The notes beneath the pieces are model-generated. The model had not been told where the DNA came from. It saw only the letters and a program-made list of their open reading frames with translations, and did no database searches. Shown here in pieces: positions 1 through 6,424 of a DNA stretch of 6,424 nt. The first letter of the stretch is position 1. Each line of letters opens with the position of its first letter. The DNA is from Akkermansiaceae bacterium UBA5020. Its GTDB lineage: Bacteria > Verrucomicrobiota > Verrucomicrobiia > Verrucomicrobiales > DEV007. A program made the translations under genes and the position numbers. Location of the stretch: NCBI GenBank assembly GCA_002396885.1, contig DGXY01000060.1, forward strand, positions 1-6,424. The letters run 5' to 3'.

Positions 1-25
1 GGCGGGCGCGGCGGGCGCGGCGGGC
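1..25. repeat. 9-bp tandem repeat (ggcgggcgc, about 2.8 copies) in the adaptor gene tail
   Basis: The unit ggcgggcgc occurs twice in full and once as seven bases, starting at the window edge, so the true copy number is unknown. On the minus strand it encodes a Pro-Ala-Ala repeat at the C-terminus of the membrane fusion protein. Because the unit is a multiple of three, copy-number changes would keep the reading frame. Confidence 0.7.
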
Positions 26-1170
26 AAGGAGCCCTTCGGGACGGGGATGACGACGGCTCCGGCGCGGATTTTCTGGAGGTGGCTGACGATGAGCCGGTCC
101 GTGGCCGTCAGACCCGAGCCAAGGACCTGGTCCGATCCGTCGCGGTAGCCGGTCATCTCGACGGCACGGCGCTCGACGCGGCCGCCTTCGCCGGCGACGA
201 GGACGTAGCTGCCCCCGAGATCGCGCTGGACGACCTGGGCGGGGACGCGGATGGCCTGGGCATCGGCCGCGGCGTAGCGCGGAACGGGGATGCCAACCCT
301 GACAAACAACCCAGAAGCGAGGGAGCCCTCGGGGTTTTCAAAAACGGCCCTGGCCCGGAGCGTTCCGGTATTGGGATCGACGGCGTTGTCGAGGAAATCA
401 AGATATCCCTCGACCGGGTAGACGCTGCCGTCGGAAAGGGTGAGGCGGACGAGGATCTTGTCCTTCGAAGGTCCGGCGCCTTCGTCCATCAGTTTGCGTT
501 TCGGCAGCTCCTTCAGGATATCGCGCTCGTTCACCTCGAACTCGACGTAGAGGGGATGATCCTTCACCACGGTGGTGAGGAGGGTGGCGCCATCGGCCCC
601 GACGAGGTTGCCGACATCGACCTCGGACTTGGAAACTCGGCCGTCCATCGGCGAAGTGATCGCGGTGTAGCTGAGATCGCGCTCGGCATCGCGCACGGCG
701 GCCTCGGCGATCTTCACGGCGGCGGCGGCGGCCTTTCTCTCGGCATCCGCAGCGGCGACATCGATCTGCGAAACCGCGCCCGAGGCGGACGCCTGCTTGC
801 GTTTCTCGTAGTTCGTCGTGGCGATCTCGAGATCAGCGCGAGCCTTGGACTCCTGCCCCTTGGCGGTTTCGAGGCCGGCGAGAAATTGCTCGGGCTCAAT
901 CGAGAAGAGCGCCTCGCCCGCCTTCACCGCGCTGCCGGGACGGAATTTCACCTCCTTGAGGAAACCCTTTACCCGCGCCCGCACCTCGGCCCGGGCGAAG
1001 GAGACGGTGCGTCCGGGCATCTCGAGATAGACCGTGACGGGTCCGATCTGCGGCGTGATGACCTCGACCTGGAGCGGTGGCGGCGGGACGAAGGTGTTTT
1101 TCTCGCCGCAGCCGGTGGCGAGGGCGGTAACGATTCCGGCGAGCAGGAGAGGAAGGAGAGAACGGGACAT
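1..1170 (-). CDS. RND efflux membrane fusion protein (periplasmic adaptor lipoprotein), C-terminus off left edge
   Basis: This is the AcrA/MexA-type adaptor of a tripartite efflux pump, linking an inner-membrane RND transporter to an outer-membrane channel across the periplasm. The frame is open for 390 codons from ATG 1168-1170 to base 1 with no stop, so the end is missing. The start is set by a lipoprotein signal: a hydrophobic stretch at residues 5-18, then ATGC with the lipidated Cys at 21. The two halves of the lipoyl-like domain lie at about 60-93 and 168-200, the second with the family motif ITSPMDGRVS. An Ala- and charge-rich alpha-hairpin lies between them (94-165). The beta-barrel spans about 205-297 and includes VDPNTGTLRARAVFENPEG and SGLFVRV; a membrane-proximal domain follows to about 375. 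The Pro-Ala-rich tail after 380 suggests that little is missing. No clear ribosome binding site precedes the ATG. It lies downstream of the outer-membrane factor on the same strand. Substrate cannot be told from sequence. The family call is secure. Confidence 0.96.
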   Translation of the reverse strand, partial: MSRSLLPLLLAGIVTALATGCGEKNTFVPPPPLQVEVITPQIGPVTVYLEMPGRTVSFARAEVRARVKGFLKEVKFRPGSAVKAGEALFSIEPEQFLAGLETAKGQESKARADLEIATTNYEKRKQASASGAVSQIDVAAADAERKAAAAAVKIAEAAVRDAERDLSYTAITSPMDGRVSKSEVDVGNLVGADGATLLTTVVKDHPLYVEFEVNERDILKELPKRKLMDEGAGPSKDKILVRLTLSDGSVYPVEGYLDFLDNAVDPNTGTLRARAVFENPEGSLASGLFVRVGIPVPRYAAADAQAIRVPAQVVQRDLGGSYVLVAGEGGRVERRAVEMTGYRDGSDQVLGSGLTATDRLIVSHLQKIRAGAVVIPVPKGSLPAAPAAPA

Positions 1171-1244
1171 GGCTGCCGTTATGGAACGCGAAACCGGCGG
1201 GATGGAAAGCAAATTCGGCAGGGAATTTGACTGCCAAGGTAGCG

Positions 1245-1258
1245 GCGACTTTCGTCGC
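1245..1258. other. Small inverted repeat, 5-bp stem with 4-base loop
   Basis: GCGAC, loop TTTC, GTCGC: a perfect 5-bp stem 75 bases upstream of the adaptor start codon, in the gap between the small lipoprotein gene and the adaptor gene. It shares the core CGAC-Tnnn-GTCG with the hairpins at 1278-1293 and 5242-5263, which suggests a common element rather than chance. No run of T follows on the minus strand, so it is not a classical intrinsic terminator. Its role is unknown. Confidence 0.5.
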
Positions 1259-1266
1259 AGGTTCCA

Positions 1267-1301
1267 GGAATACCGCATTCGACTAAAGTCGAAACCACCT
1301 T
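1267..1301. repeat. Intergenic hairpin repeat, copy 1
   Basis: Inside this element, TTCGAC (1278-1283), loop TAAA and GTCGAA (1288-1293) form a perfect 6-bp stem. It matches the element at 5235-5268: both share GGAAT, then ATTCGACT, three differing bases, GTCGAA, one differing base, and CCACCTT. From ATTCGACT to CCACCTT, 21 of 25 positions are identical. It lies in the 191-base gap between two genes of the efflux operon. Outside the 6-bp stem the arms do not pair well, so this may be a decayed copy. It could be a REP-like dispersed element, an RNA-processing site or a weak attenuator. Confidence 0.65.
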
Positions 1302-1361
1302 TAACACTCCAGCCCAAGAACCCAGGAGGGAACGGTTCATCGCGGCCGGAAACTGTCTGCC

Positions 1362-1556
1362 TCAATCAAACACGCTGTCGACCCAAGCCTCGTAGCGATC
1401 GTCCCGCTCATAGGCTTTCATCCGGCGCTTGTCCTGTTTCTCGTAGTAGGAGGCCTGACTCTTGCGGGCGCGTTGTTTGATCTCCTCCTCACTGAAACAC
1501 GAGACAAAAATCGGCGCGAGGGCGACGAGGAGCAGGCAATGAGCGAACGCACGCAT
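1362..1556 (-). CDS. Small putative lipoprotein in the efflux operon
   Basis: The gene encodes a 64-residue protein with no family I recognise. Residues 4-18 are hydrophobic and lead to Cys20 in the context IFVSC. This resembles a lipoprotein signal, but Phe at -3 is not canonical, so ordinary secretion or a membrane anchor is also possible. The remaining 44 residues are highly charged and probably helical, rich in Glu, Lys, Arg, Asp and Tyr, ending in WVDSVFD. The ATG at 1554-1556 lies 7 bases after the stop of the outer-membrane factor gene, with GAGGT overlapping that stop codon as ribosome binding site, so translation is probably coupled. A role in assembling or stabilising the efflux complex, or as an envelope accessory, is a guess from position. 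The main reasons to believe it is a real gene are the signal-like N-terminus, the binding site and the tight spacing. Confidence 0.65.
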   Translation of the reverse strand: MRAFAHCLLLVALAPIFVSCFSEEEIKQRARKSQASYYEKQDKRRMKAYERDDRYEAWVDSVFD

Positions 1557-1560
1557 GGAG

Positions 1561-1565
1561 ACCTC
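1561..1565 (-). promoter_or_regulatory. Ribosome binding site overlapping the upstream stop codon
   Basis: On the minus strand GAGGT starts inside the TGA stop of the outer-membrane factor gene, and four bases separate it from the ATG of the small lipoprotein gene. The position fits translational coupling and supports that start codon. Confidence 0.55.
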
Positions 1566-3099
1566 AGCCCTCTTTTTTCACCACCGCCGCTTCGGGCTGC
1601 GCCGGCGCGCTGACTTTCTTTTCACGCAGGGGTTTGCGGGGAAAATAGGGCCGCACCTCGCCGCCGGTCGGAGGGAGGTATTCGCACTCCGTCCCGCCGC
1701 CGAGGGCCTTGTAGAGACTGATGTAGAAGCGTGAGACCTGGCCGCGGCTGTAGGTCTCGGTATCCTCGGCATCGAACTTGGTGCGCTCGGCGTCGAGCAC
1801 GTTCTGGAAGCTGACGAGGCCGTTCTCGTAGTTGTCCTTGATCAGGCTGACGGTCTCGCGCGAGGAGGCGACGGCCTGATTGAGATCAGAGAGGCGCTCG
1901 CGCTCATTGAGGATGGCGGACATGCTCGTCTCGACGTCCTCGACGGCACCGAGGACGGCGGACTCGTAGGCGGCGAGGGCGGCGAGAGCGCGGCTCTCTT
2001 CGGCGGCGATCTCATTGCGGATGCGTCCGGCGCTGAAGATGGCCCAGCGGAAGGAGGGGCCGAAACTGTAGGAGCGGCTCGCGCTGTCAAAGAGGTCGCC
2101 ACTGCTGGTAGACTGGAGGTGAAAGTCACCGAAGAGGGTGAGGCGCGGATACAGATCGGCCTCGGCCACGCCGATGCGGGCGGTTTGGGCGGCGAGTTCG
2201 CGCTCGGCGCGGCGGATGTCGGGACGGGCGCGGAGGAGATCGGAGGGCAATCCGGCGGAGTATCCGGCCGAAGGCAGGGGGATGCCGCGGCCACGGGCGA
2301 GGATGCCCTCGACGGAGGCAGGGAAACCGCCGGTAAGGGTGGCGAGCCGATTTTTCGACGCATCAAGCTGCGCCCGGAGGAGCGGCACGGAGGCCTCGGA
2401 GAGGGAAAGATTCGTCTGGGCCTGGGTGACATCGATCTTGGGGACGAGTCCGGCATCAAGACGGCCTTGAGTGAGCTTCACGGAGTCGCTCTGGGAGGCG
2501 ATGTTGCGGTTGGCGACGGCGATGCGCTCCTCGAGGGTGCGGTAATCGACGTAGTTCAGCGCGACCTCGGCGAAGAGGGTGACGAGGGCGTCGCGGTAGT
2601 CTTCCTCGCGGGCCTCGACGTTGGCCTCGGCCGATTCGACGGAGCGGCGGATCCCGCCGAAGAGGTCGATCTCCCATCCCGCGTCGAAGCCGGTCGAGTA
2701 GAGGCTCGAGGGATTGTCAGCGACGGGACCGCCGAGAGTCTCGCTGGAACGGCGGCGCGTGGAGACGGCATCGGCATCGGCCTGGGGAAGGCCCTGGCTG
2801 CGGGCGATGCCGCGCTGCGCGCGGGCTTCGGAGACGCCGGCGAGGGCGGCCTTGAGGTTCGGATTCGACTCGCGGGCACGCTCGATCAGCGCGTTGAGGG
2901 CCGGATCGTTGAAGCCTTTCCACCAACCCGTGAGCGACGAACCGCCCTCGAGATCGTGGAGGGCCGCACGCGACCAAGCGTCGGGGACGTTGGCGTTGGG
3001 GCCGACATAATCAGGCCCCACAAAGGTGCGGCACGCGGAGAGGAACAACGCGGACACGGCAAGGCCCGGGGCCACAAGGCGGATGACGTGACGTTTCAT
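1564..3099 (-). CDS. Outer-membrane efflux factor, NodT/OprM family (TolC superfamily) lipoprotein
   Basis: This is the outer-membrane exit duct of a tripartite efflux pump, expected to work as a trimer with the adaptor encoded downstream. I chose ATG 3097-3099, giving 511 residues. It begins with a textbook lipoprotein signal: basic MKRH, a hydrophobic core, then LSAC with lipidated Cys23. An in-frame ATG at 3175-3177 would add 26 residues and bury that signal. Family features follow in order: VGPDY (27-31), the WWKGFNDPALNALI segment (about 59-72), WEIDLFGG (142-149) in the first OEP repeat, then GLPSDLLRARPDIRRAE (about 283-299) and RIGVAEADLYPRL (308-320) opening the second repeat. The last 40 or so residues form a Pro/Lys-rich tail beyond the usual barrel core. 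No Shine-Dalgarno precedes the chosen start; the upstream stretch is pyrimidine-rich. It is the first gene of the minus-strand cluster. Substrate is unknown; drug, metal or solvent export all fit this family. Confidence 0.95.
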   Translation of the reverse strand: MKRHVIRLVAPGLAVSALFLSACRTFVGPDYVGPNANVPDAWSRAALHDLEGGSSLTGWWKGFNDPALNALIERARESNPNLKAALAGVSEARAQRGIARSQGLPQADADAVSTRRRSSETLGGPVADNPSSLYSTGFDAGWEIDLFGGIRRSVESAEANVEAREEDYRDALVTLFAEVALNYVDYRTLEERIAVANRNIASQSDSVKLTQGRLDAGLVPKIDVTQAQTNLSLSEASVPLLRAQLDASKNRLATLTGGFPASVEGILARGRGIPLPSAGYSAGLPSDLLRARPDIRRAERELAAQTARIGVAEADLYPRLTLFGDFHLQSTSSGDLFDSASRSYSFGPSFRWAIFSAGRIRNEIAAEESRALAALAAYESAVLGAVEDVETSMSAILNERERLSDLNQAVASSRETVSLIKDNYENGLVSFQNVLDAERTKFDAEDTETYSRGQVSRFYISLYKALGGGTECEYLPPTGGEVRPYFPRKPLREKKVSAPAQPEAAVVKKEG

Positions 3100-3263
3100 G
3101 TTTCGTTTGAGGGAAGGGAGCAGATTCCGCCACCTTTGCCAAGGAGAAATGACCCCGCCCCCCAATCCCGAAGGCATCCCGGCCCGGGCCCGGCGAAGTC
3201 AGGCCCATCCGGCCCGCCGCGGCCTCGTTTTTTCTGGCCGGGTTCGTCGCTCTGGAGTAAAAG
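3100..3263. promoter_or_regulatory. Divergent intergenic region, presumed promoters for efflux operon and PPK2
   Basis: These 164 bases lie between two divergent start codons, so promoters for both directions are expected here. I cannot point to a convincing -35/-10 pair on either strand. The stretch is very GC-rich, with a perfect 10-base palindrome GGCCCGGGCC at 3181-3190 and a run of six T at 3228-3233. The palindrome could be an operator but is equally what extreme GC content yields by chance. No regulator gene is adjacent. Confidence 0.5.
3254..3257 (+). promoter_or_regulatory. Ribosome binding site of the PPK2 gene
   Basis: GGAG lies six bases before ATG 3264-3266. A second in-frame ATG at 3273-3275 would be 15 bases from it, which favours the first ATG as the start. 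Confidence 0.65.
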
Positions 3264-4184
3264 ATGGAACCCATGAATCACCAGAAGCTCATCAGCCGCG
3301 CCCGGGAATTTGCCAAACCCTACGCCGTCACCAAGGGGAGCTCCTTCCGCCTCAAGGACTTCGATCCGAGGGACACGGGCGGACTGACGGATGAAGCCAA
3401 ACCGAAGGCGAAGGAAGCTCTCGCGATGGGCATCGAGCTGCTCGCGGAATTACAGAACGTGCTCTACGCGCAGGACCGCTGGTCGGTCCTCCTCATTTTC
3501 CAGGCGATGGATGCGGCGGGCAAGGACGGGGCGATCAAACACGTTCTCTCCGGCATCAATCCTCAGGGCTGCGAGGTCTATTCCTTCAAGGCTCCCTCCT
3601 CCGACGAGCTCGACCACGACTTCCTCTGGCGCTGCACCAAACGCCTCCCCGAGCGCGGACGTATCGGAATCTTCAACCGCAGCTACTACGAGGAGACCCT
3701 CGTGGTGCGCGTCCACCCCGAGATCCTCTCGAAACAGAAGCTGCCGGAGAAGTGCGTGACCAAGCAGGTCTGGAGCGAGCGCTTCGAGGATATCCGCAAC
3801 CTCGAGAGCTACCTGACGCGGAATGGTACCATTGTCAGGAAATTCTTCCTCAACGTCTCGAAGGAGGAACAGAAGAAACGCTTCCTCGAGCGCATCGACA
3901 ATCCTGAAAAAAACTGGAAATTCTCCGCCGCCGACGTCCACGAGCGCGGTTACTGGAAGGAATACATGAAGGCATACGAGGAGATGATCCGGGAGACCTC
4001 GACCCCAGACTGCCCGTGGTATGTCGTGCCCGCCGACAACAAGTGGTACACCCGCACCGTCGTCGCGGCCGCCGTGATCGACGCGCTCGCTTCGCTCGAC
4101 CTCGAATATCCCAAGGTCACCGCAGCCCACCGCAAGGATCTCGCCGCGATCAAGGCGGAGCTGCTCAGTTCCAGGGAGGCATGA
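3264..4184 (+). CDS. ppk2: Polyphosphate kinase 2 family (polyphosphate:nucleotide phosphotransferase)
   Basis: A 306-residue cytoplasmic enzyme of the PPK2 family, which transfers phosphate between inorganic polyphosphate and nucleoside mono- or diphosphates. The P-loop-like motif MDAAGKDG spans residues 82-89, with Lys87 as the key residue. The conserved FNRSYYEE segment (137-144) carries the Walker B/lid region. Other hallmarks are LYAQDRW (67-73), HVLSGINPQG (93-102), SFKAPSSDELDHDFLWR (107-123), KNWKFSAAD (216-224) and PWYVVPADNKWYTR (251-264). The protein closely resembles the single-domain subgroup known as polyphosphate:nucleotide phosphotransferase. Members related to class III can phosphorylate both AMP and ADP, but class and direction here are inference. 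The length is normal and no key residue is missing. A GGAG site supports the start. It is divergent from the efflux operon and probably co-transcribed with the exported protein gene 35 bases downstream. Confidence 0.95.
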   Translation: MEPMNHQKLISRAREFAKPYAVTKGSSFRLKDFDPRDTGGLTDEAKPKAKEALAMGIELLAELQNVLYAQDRWSVLLIFQAMDAAGKDGAIKHVLSGINPQGCEVYSFKAPSSDELDHDFLWRCTKRLPERGRIGIFNRSYYEETLVVRVHPEILSKQKLPEKCVTKQVWSERFEDIRNLESYLTRNGTIVRKFFLNVSKEEQKKRFLERIDNPEKNWKFSAADVHERGYWKEYMKAYEEMIRETSTPDCPWYVVPADNKWYTRTVVAAAVIDALASLDLEYPKVTAAHRKDLAAIKAELLSSREA

Positions 4185-4219
4185 TCCCCGCCACGGCCTA
4201 CCAAACCGGATTCTTTTCC

Positions 4220-5233
4220 ATGAAAACCACACCCGCCCTCATCGCCCTCATCACGACCGTCCTTGGTTCCGGCACGATCCGCGCCCAGAAAGAGACCGCC
4301 GCCCTTTCACCGGAAGAACTCGCTTCGCGACGAAGCTCGATCGTGAATCTCGAGAAACACATCGGGCAACGCCAGGAGCGTCTTGGCGAGATCGTCACCG
4401 ACATCCGCGCCCTCGACGACCGTGTCGAAGACGGCGTCGGCGAGATTGTCACGATGATGAGCCAGGTGAAGGACTCCGAAACCTCCAAGGTGCGTATTGC
4501 CAACATCAAGGTCGATGTCATCGTCGGGCTCAAGCGGACGATCGACTACTACAACCAGCACCGCGACACCCTGCGCGAGAAACTCCGCACCGGGAACTCG
4601 TCCTTGCCGAAGGAAACCCTCGAGAAGGATCTTGCGATTTTCGACGCCCGCATCGACAAACGCGTGAAGCAGATCATGGAGCTGGCCAAGTCCTTTCCCG
4701 ATCCAAAGGAGCTCGAGAAATACGAGTCCACCTACACCCCGGGTTGGAACGGATGGTCTTACGAGAATCAGGAAATCAGCGAGGCATGGAAACAGAACCG
4801 TCGCGACGAGCGCCAAACCGAAAGTGCCCGCGAGGGTGTCAGGAAGGGGCTCGCCGACAGCATCGACCACCTCCAGCAGCGCAATGCCTACCTCACCGGG
4901 AAGATCCAATCTCCCAGCGTGCCTGAAGCGGAAAAGGCCTACTACCAGACCGAGATCGCACGCAACAACGGCATCCTCGAGCAGCGCAACACCGAGCTGG
5001 AGGAATTCTCCAGCGGCAACGCCACCTCCGCCGAACCCGTGATGCAGGACCAGGCTCACGATCTCGATTTGCTGGTGAAGAGCTCGCGCAACGACCTGCG
5101 GGAAGATTTCTTCTCGATCTTCCGCAAATACGACGAACTCAACCGCGCCCGCGCCGAACTGAAGCAGCTCCAGGATAACCTCGCCGCCCGCAAGGCTTGG
5201 CTGACGAAGTATGATGCGGAGCATCCGCAGTGA
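4220..5233 (+). CDS. Exported helix-rich (coiled-coil) protein of unknown function
   Basis: I recognise no family. From ATG 4220-4222 the product has 337 residues. Residues 1-22 look like a Sec signal peptide: MKTT, a hydrophobic core, then TIRA with likely cleavage before Gln23, so the protein should be periplasmic or surface-exposed. The mature part is mostly charged helix, with heptad-like stretches at about 40-70, 205-265 and 300-335. A Pro/Trp/aromatic break, TYTPGWNGWSYENQ (171-184), divides it into two helical halves. I see no cysteine and no membrane segment after the signal. An alternative in-frame ATG at 4181-4183 overlaps the PPK2 stop (ATGA) and would add 13 residues in front of the signal; its purine-rich AGGGAGG at 4173-4179 ends one base before the ATG, too close for normal use. 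No Shine-Dalgarno precedes 4220. Being 35 bases behind ppk2 suggests one transcript. A structural or scaffold role is only a guess. Confidence 0.82.
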   Translation: MKTTPALIALITTVLGSGTIRAQKETAALSPEELASRRSSIVNLEKHIGQRQERLGEIVTDIRALDDRVEDGVGEIVTMMSQVKDSETSKVRIANIKVDVIVGLKRTIDYYNQHRDTLREKLRTGNSSLPKETLEKDLAIFDARIDKRVKQIMELAKSFPDPKELEKYESTYTPGWNGWSYENQEISEAWKQNRRDERQTESAREGVRKGLADSIDHLQQRNAYLTGKIQSPSVPEAEKAYYQTEIARNNGILEQRNTELEEFSSGNATSAEPVMQDQAHDLDLLVKSSRNDLREDFFSIFRKYDELNRARAELKQLQDNLAARKAWLTKYDAEHPQ

Positions 5234-5234
5234 G

Positions 5235-5268
5235 GGAATGCGGATTCGACTCCGGTCGAATCCACCTT
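5235..5268. repeat. Intergenic hairpin repeat, copy 2
   Basis: This is the better-preserved copy of the element also found at 1267-1301. It has GGAAT, ATTCGACT, GTCGAA and CCACCTT in the same order and nearly the same spacing, starting right after the stop codon of the exported protein gene. The inverted-repeat part is described as a possible terminator. Confidence 0.65.
5242..5263. terminator. Hairpin between convergent genes, possible bidirectional terminator
   Basis: GGATTCGAC, loop TCCG, GTCGAATCC: a perfect 9-bp stem with a 4-base loop. It lies in the 40 bases between the stop of the exported protein gene (5231-5233) and the stop of lon on the other strand (5274-5276), the usual place for a shared terminator. 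No T-run follows on either strand, so an intrinsic terminator in the strict sense is doubtful; mRNA 3'-end protection or Rho-assisted termination would fit too. Confidence 0.5.
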
Positions 5269-5273
5269 GATCC

Positions 5274-6424
<1,151 letters not shown>

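Larger units (their letters stand above)
1171..1361. other. 191-base gap inside the efflux gene cluster
   Basis: This stretch separates the stop of the small lipoprotein gene from the start of the adaptor gene, both on the minus strand. It holds the two hairpins described separately. I see no convincing -35/-10 pair and no coding frame with a recognisable protein. The gap is far longer than the 7 bases between the first two genes of the cluster, so the adaptor may have its own promoter, or the hairpins may set relative expression. Both ideas are inference. Confidence 0.5.

Noticed and set aside
79..1230. Open frame of 383 codons on the plus strand
   Set aside because: It is antisense to the membrane fusion protein gene, whose product matches its family throughout. 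The plus-strand translation has no recognisable domain; long antisense frames are common in GC-rich DNA.
896..1237. Minus-strand frame of 113 codons overlapping the adaptor start
   Set aside because: It lies in another frame over the conserved adaptor N-terminus, and its Arg/Pro-rich sequence is typical of an out-of-frame translation.
2858..2872. Possible third copy of the hairpin repeat (ggattcgactcg)
   Set aside because: It shares only the left arm, has no GTCGAA arm after it, and lies inside a conserved coding segment of the outer-membrane factor.
3181..3190. Perfect palindrome GGCCCGGGCC as a regulator binding site
   Set aside because: It is made only of G and C in a very GC-rich stretch, with no second copy and no adjacent regulator gene, so chance explains it.
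2119..3276. Open frame of 385 codons on the plus strand
   Set aside because: Antisense to the outer-membrane factor and running into the ppk2 start. Its Gly/Asp/Glu-rich translation is the usual shadow of a GC-rich gene.
3450..4232. Open frame of 260 codons on the minus strand
   Set aside because: Antisense to the ppk2 gene, which keeps all its catalytic motifs; no family resemblance in the antisense product.
4307..5224. Open frame of 305 codons on the minus strand
   Set aside because: Antisense to the exported protein gene. The plus-strand product has a signal peptide and a coherent helical pattern, while the antisense product has neither a signal nor a domain I recognise. This is the least certain rejection, because the plus-strand gene is itself of unknown family.

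Overview
The window is GC-rich DNA from a Gram-negative bacterium with an outer membrane: it carries an outer-membrane factor, a periplasmic adaptor lipoprotein and other exported proteins. Three of the five visible gene starts lack a recognisable Shine-Dalgarno sequence. My weak guess, from composition and overall style, is a Verrucomicrobiota-like lineage, but nothing seen here proves it.

Layout: (1) Positions 1-3099, minus strand, hold a tripartite efflux operon transcribed right to left. It begins with a NodT/OprM-type outer-membrane factor lipoprotein (1564-3099). A 64-residue putative lipoprotein (1362-1556) follows 7 bases later. After a 191-base gap with two small hairpins comes an AcrA/MexA-type membrane fusion lipoprotein (1168 down to 1, running off the left edge). 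The inner-membrane RND pump is not visible and would be expected just beyond the left edge. (2) Positions 3100-3263 are a divergent intergenic region that should hold the promoters for both directions. (3) Positions 3264-5233, plus strand, hold a PPK2-family polyphosphate kinase (3264-4184) and, 35 bases on, an exported, helix-rich, cysteine-free protein of unknown function (4220-5233). (4) A 40-base convergent spacer contains a 9-bp-stem hairpin (5242-5263). (5) Positions 5274-6424, minus strand, are the C-terminal half of ATP-dependent protease Lon, running off the right edge.

The efflux genes form one functional unit: outer-membrane exit duct, periplasmic adaptor and presumed pump. PPK2 uses polyphosphate to phosphorylate nucleotides and Lon degrades damaged proteins, so the right half has an energy and stress flavour. 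The link between them is inferred from proximity only.

Most of the window is ordinary conserved biology. The parts worth a second look are a short intergenic hairpin repeat with copies about 4 kb apart (1267-1301 and 5235-5268), the small lipoprotein inside the efflux operon, and the unrecognised exported protein paired with PPK2. I found no CRISPR array, tRNA, rRNA, insertion sequence or phage gene.
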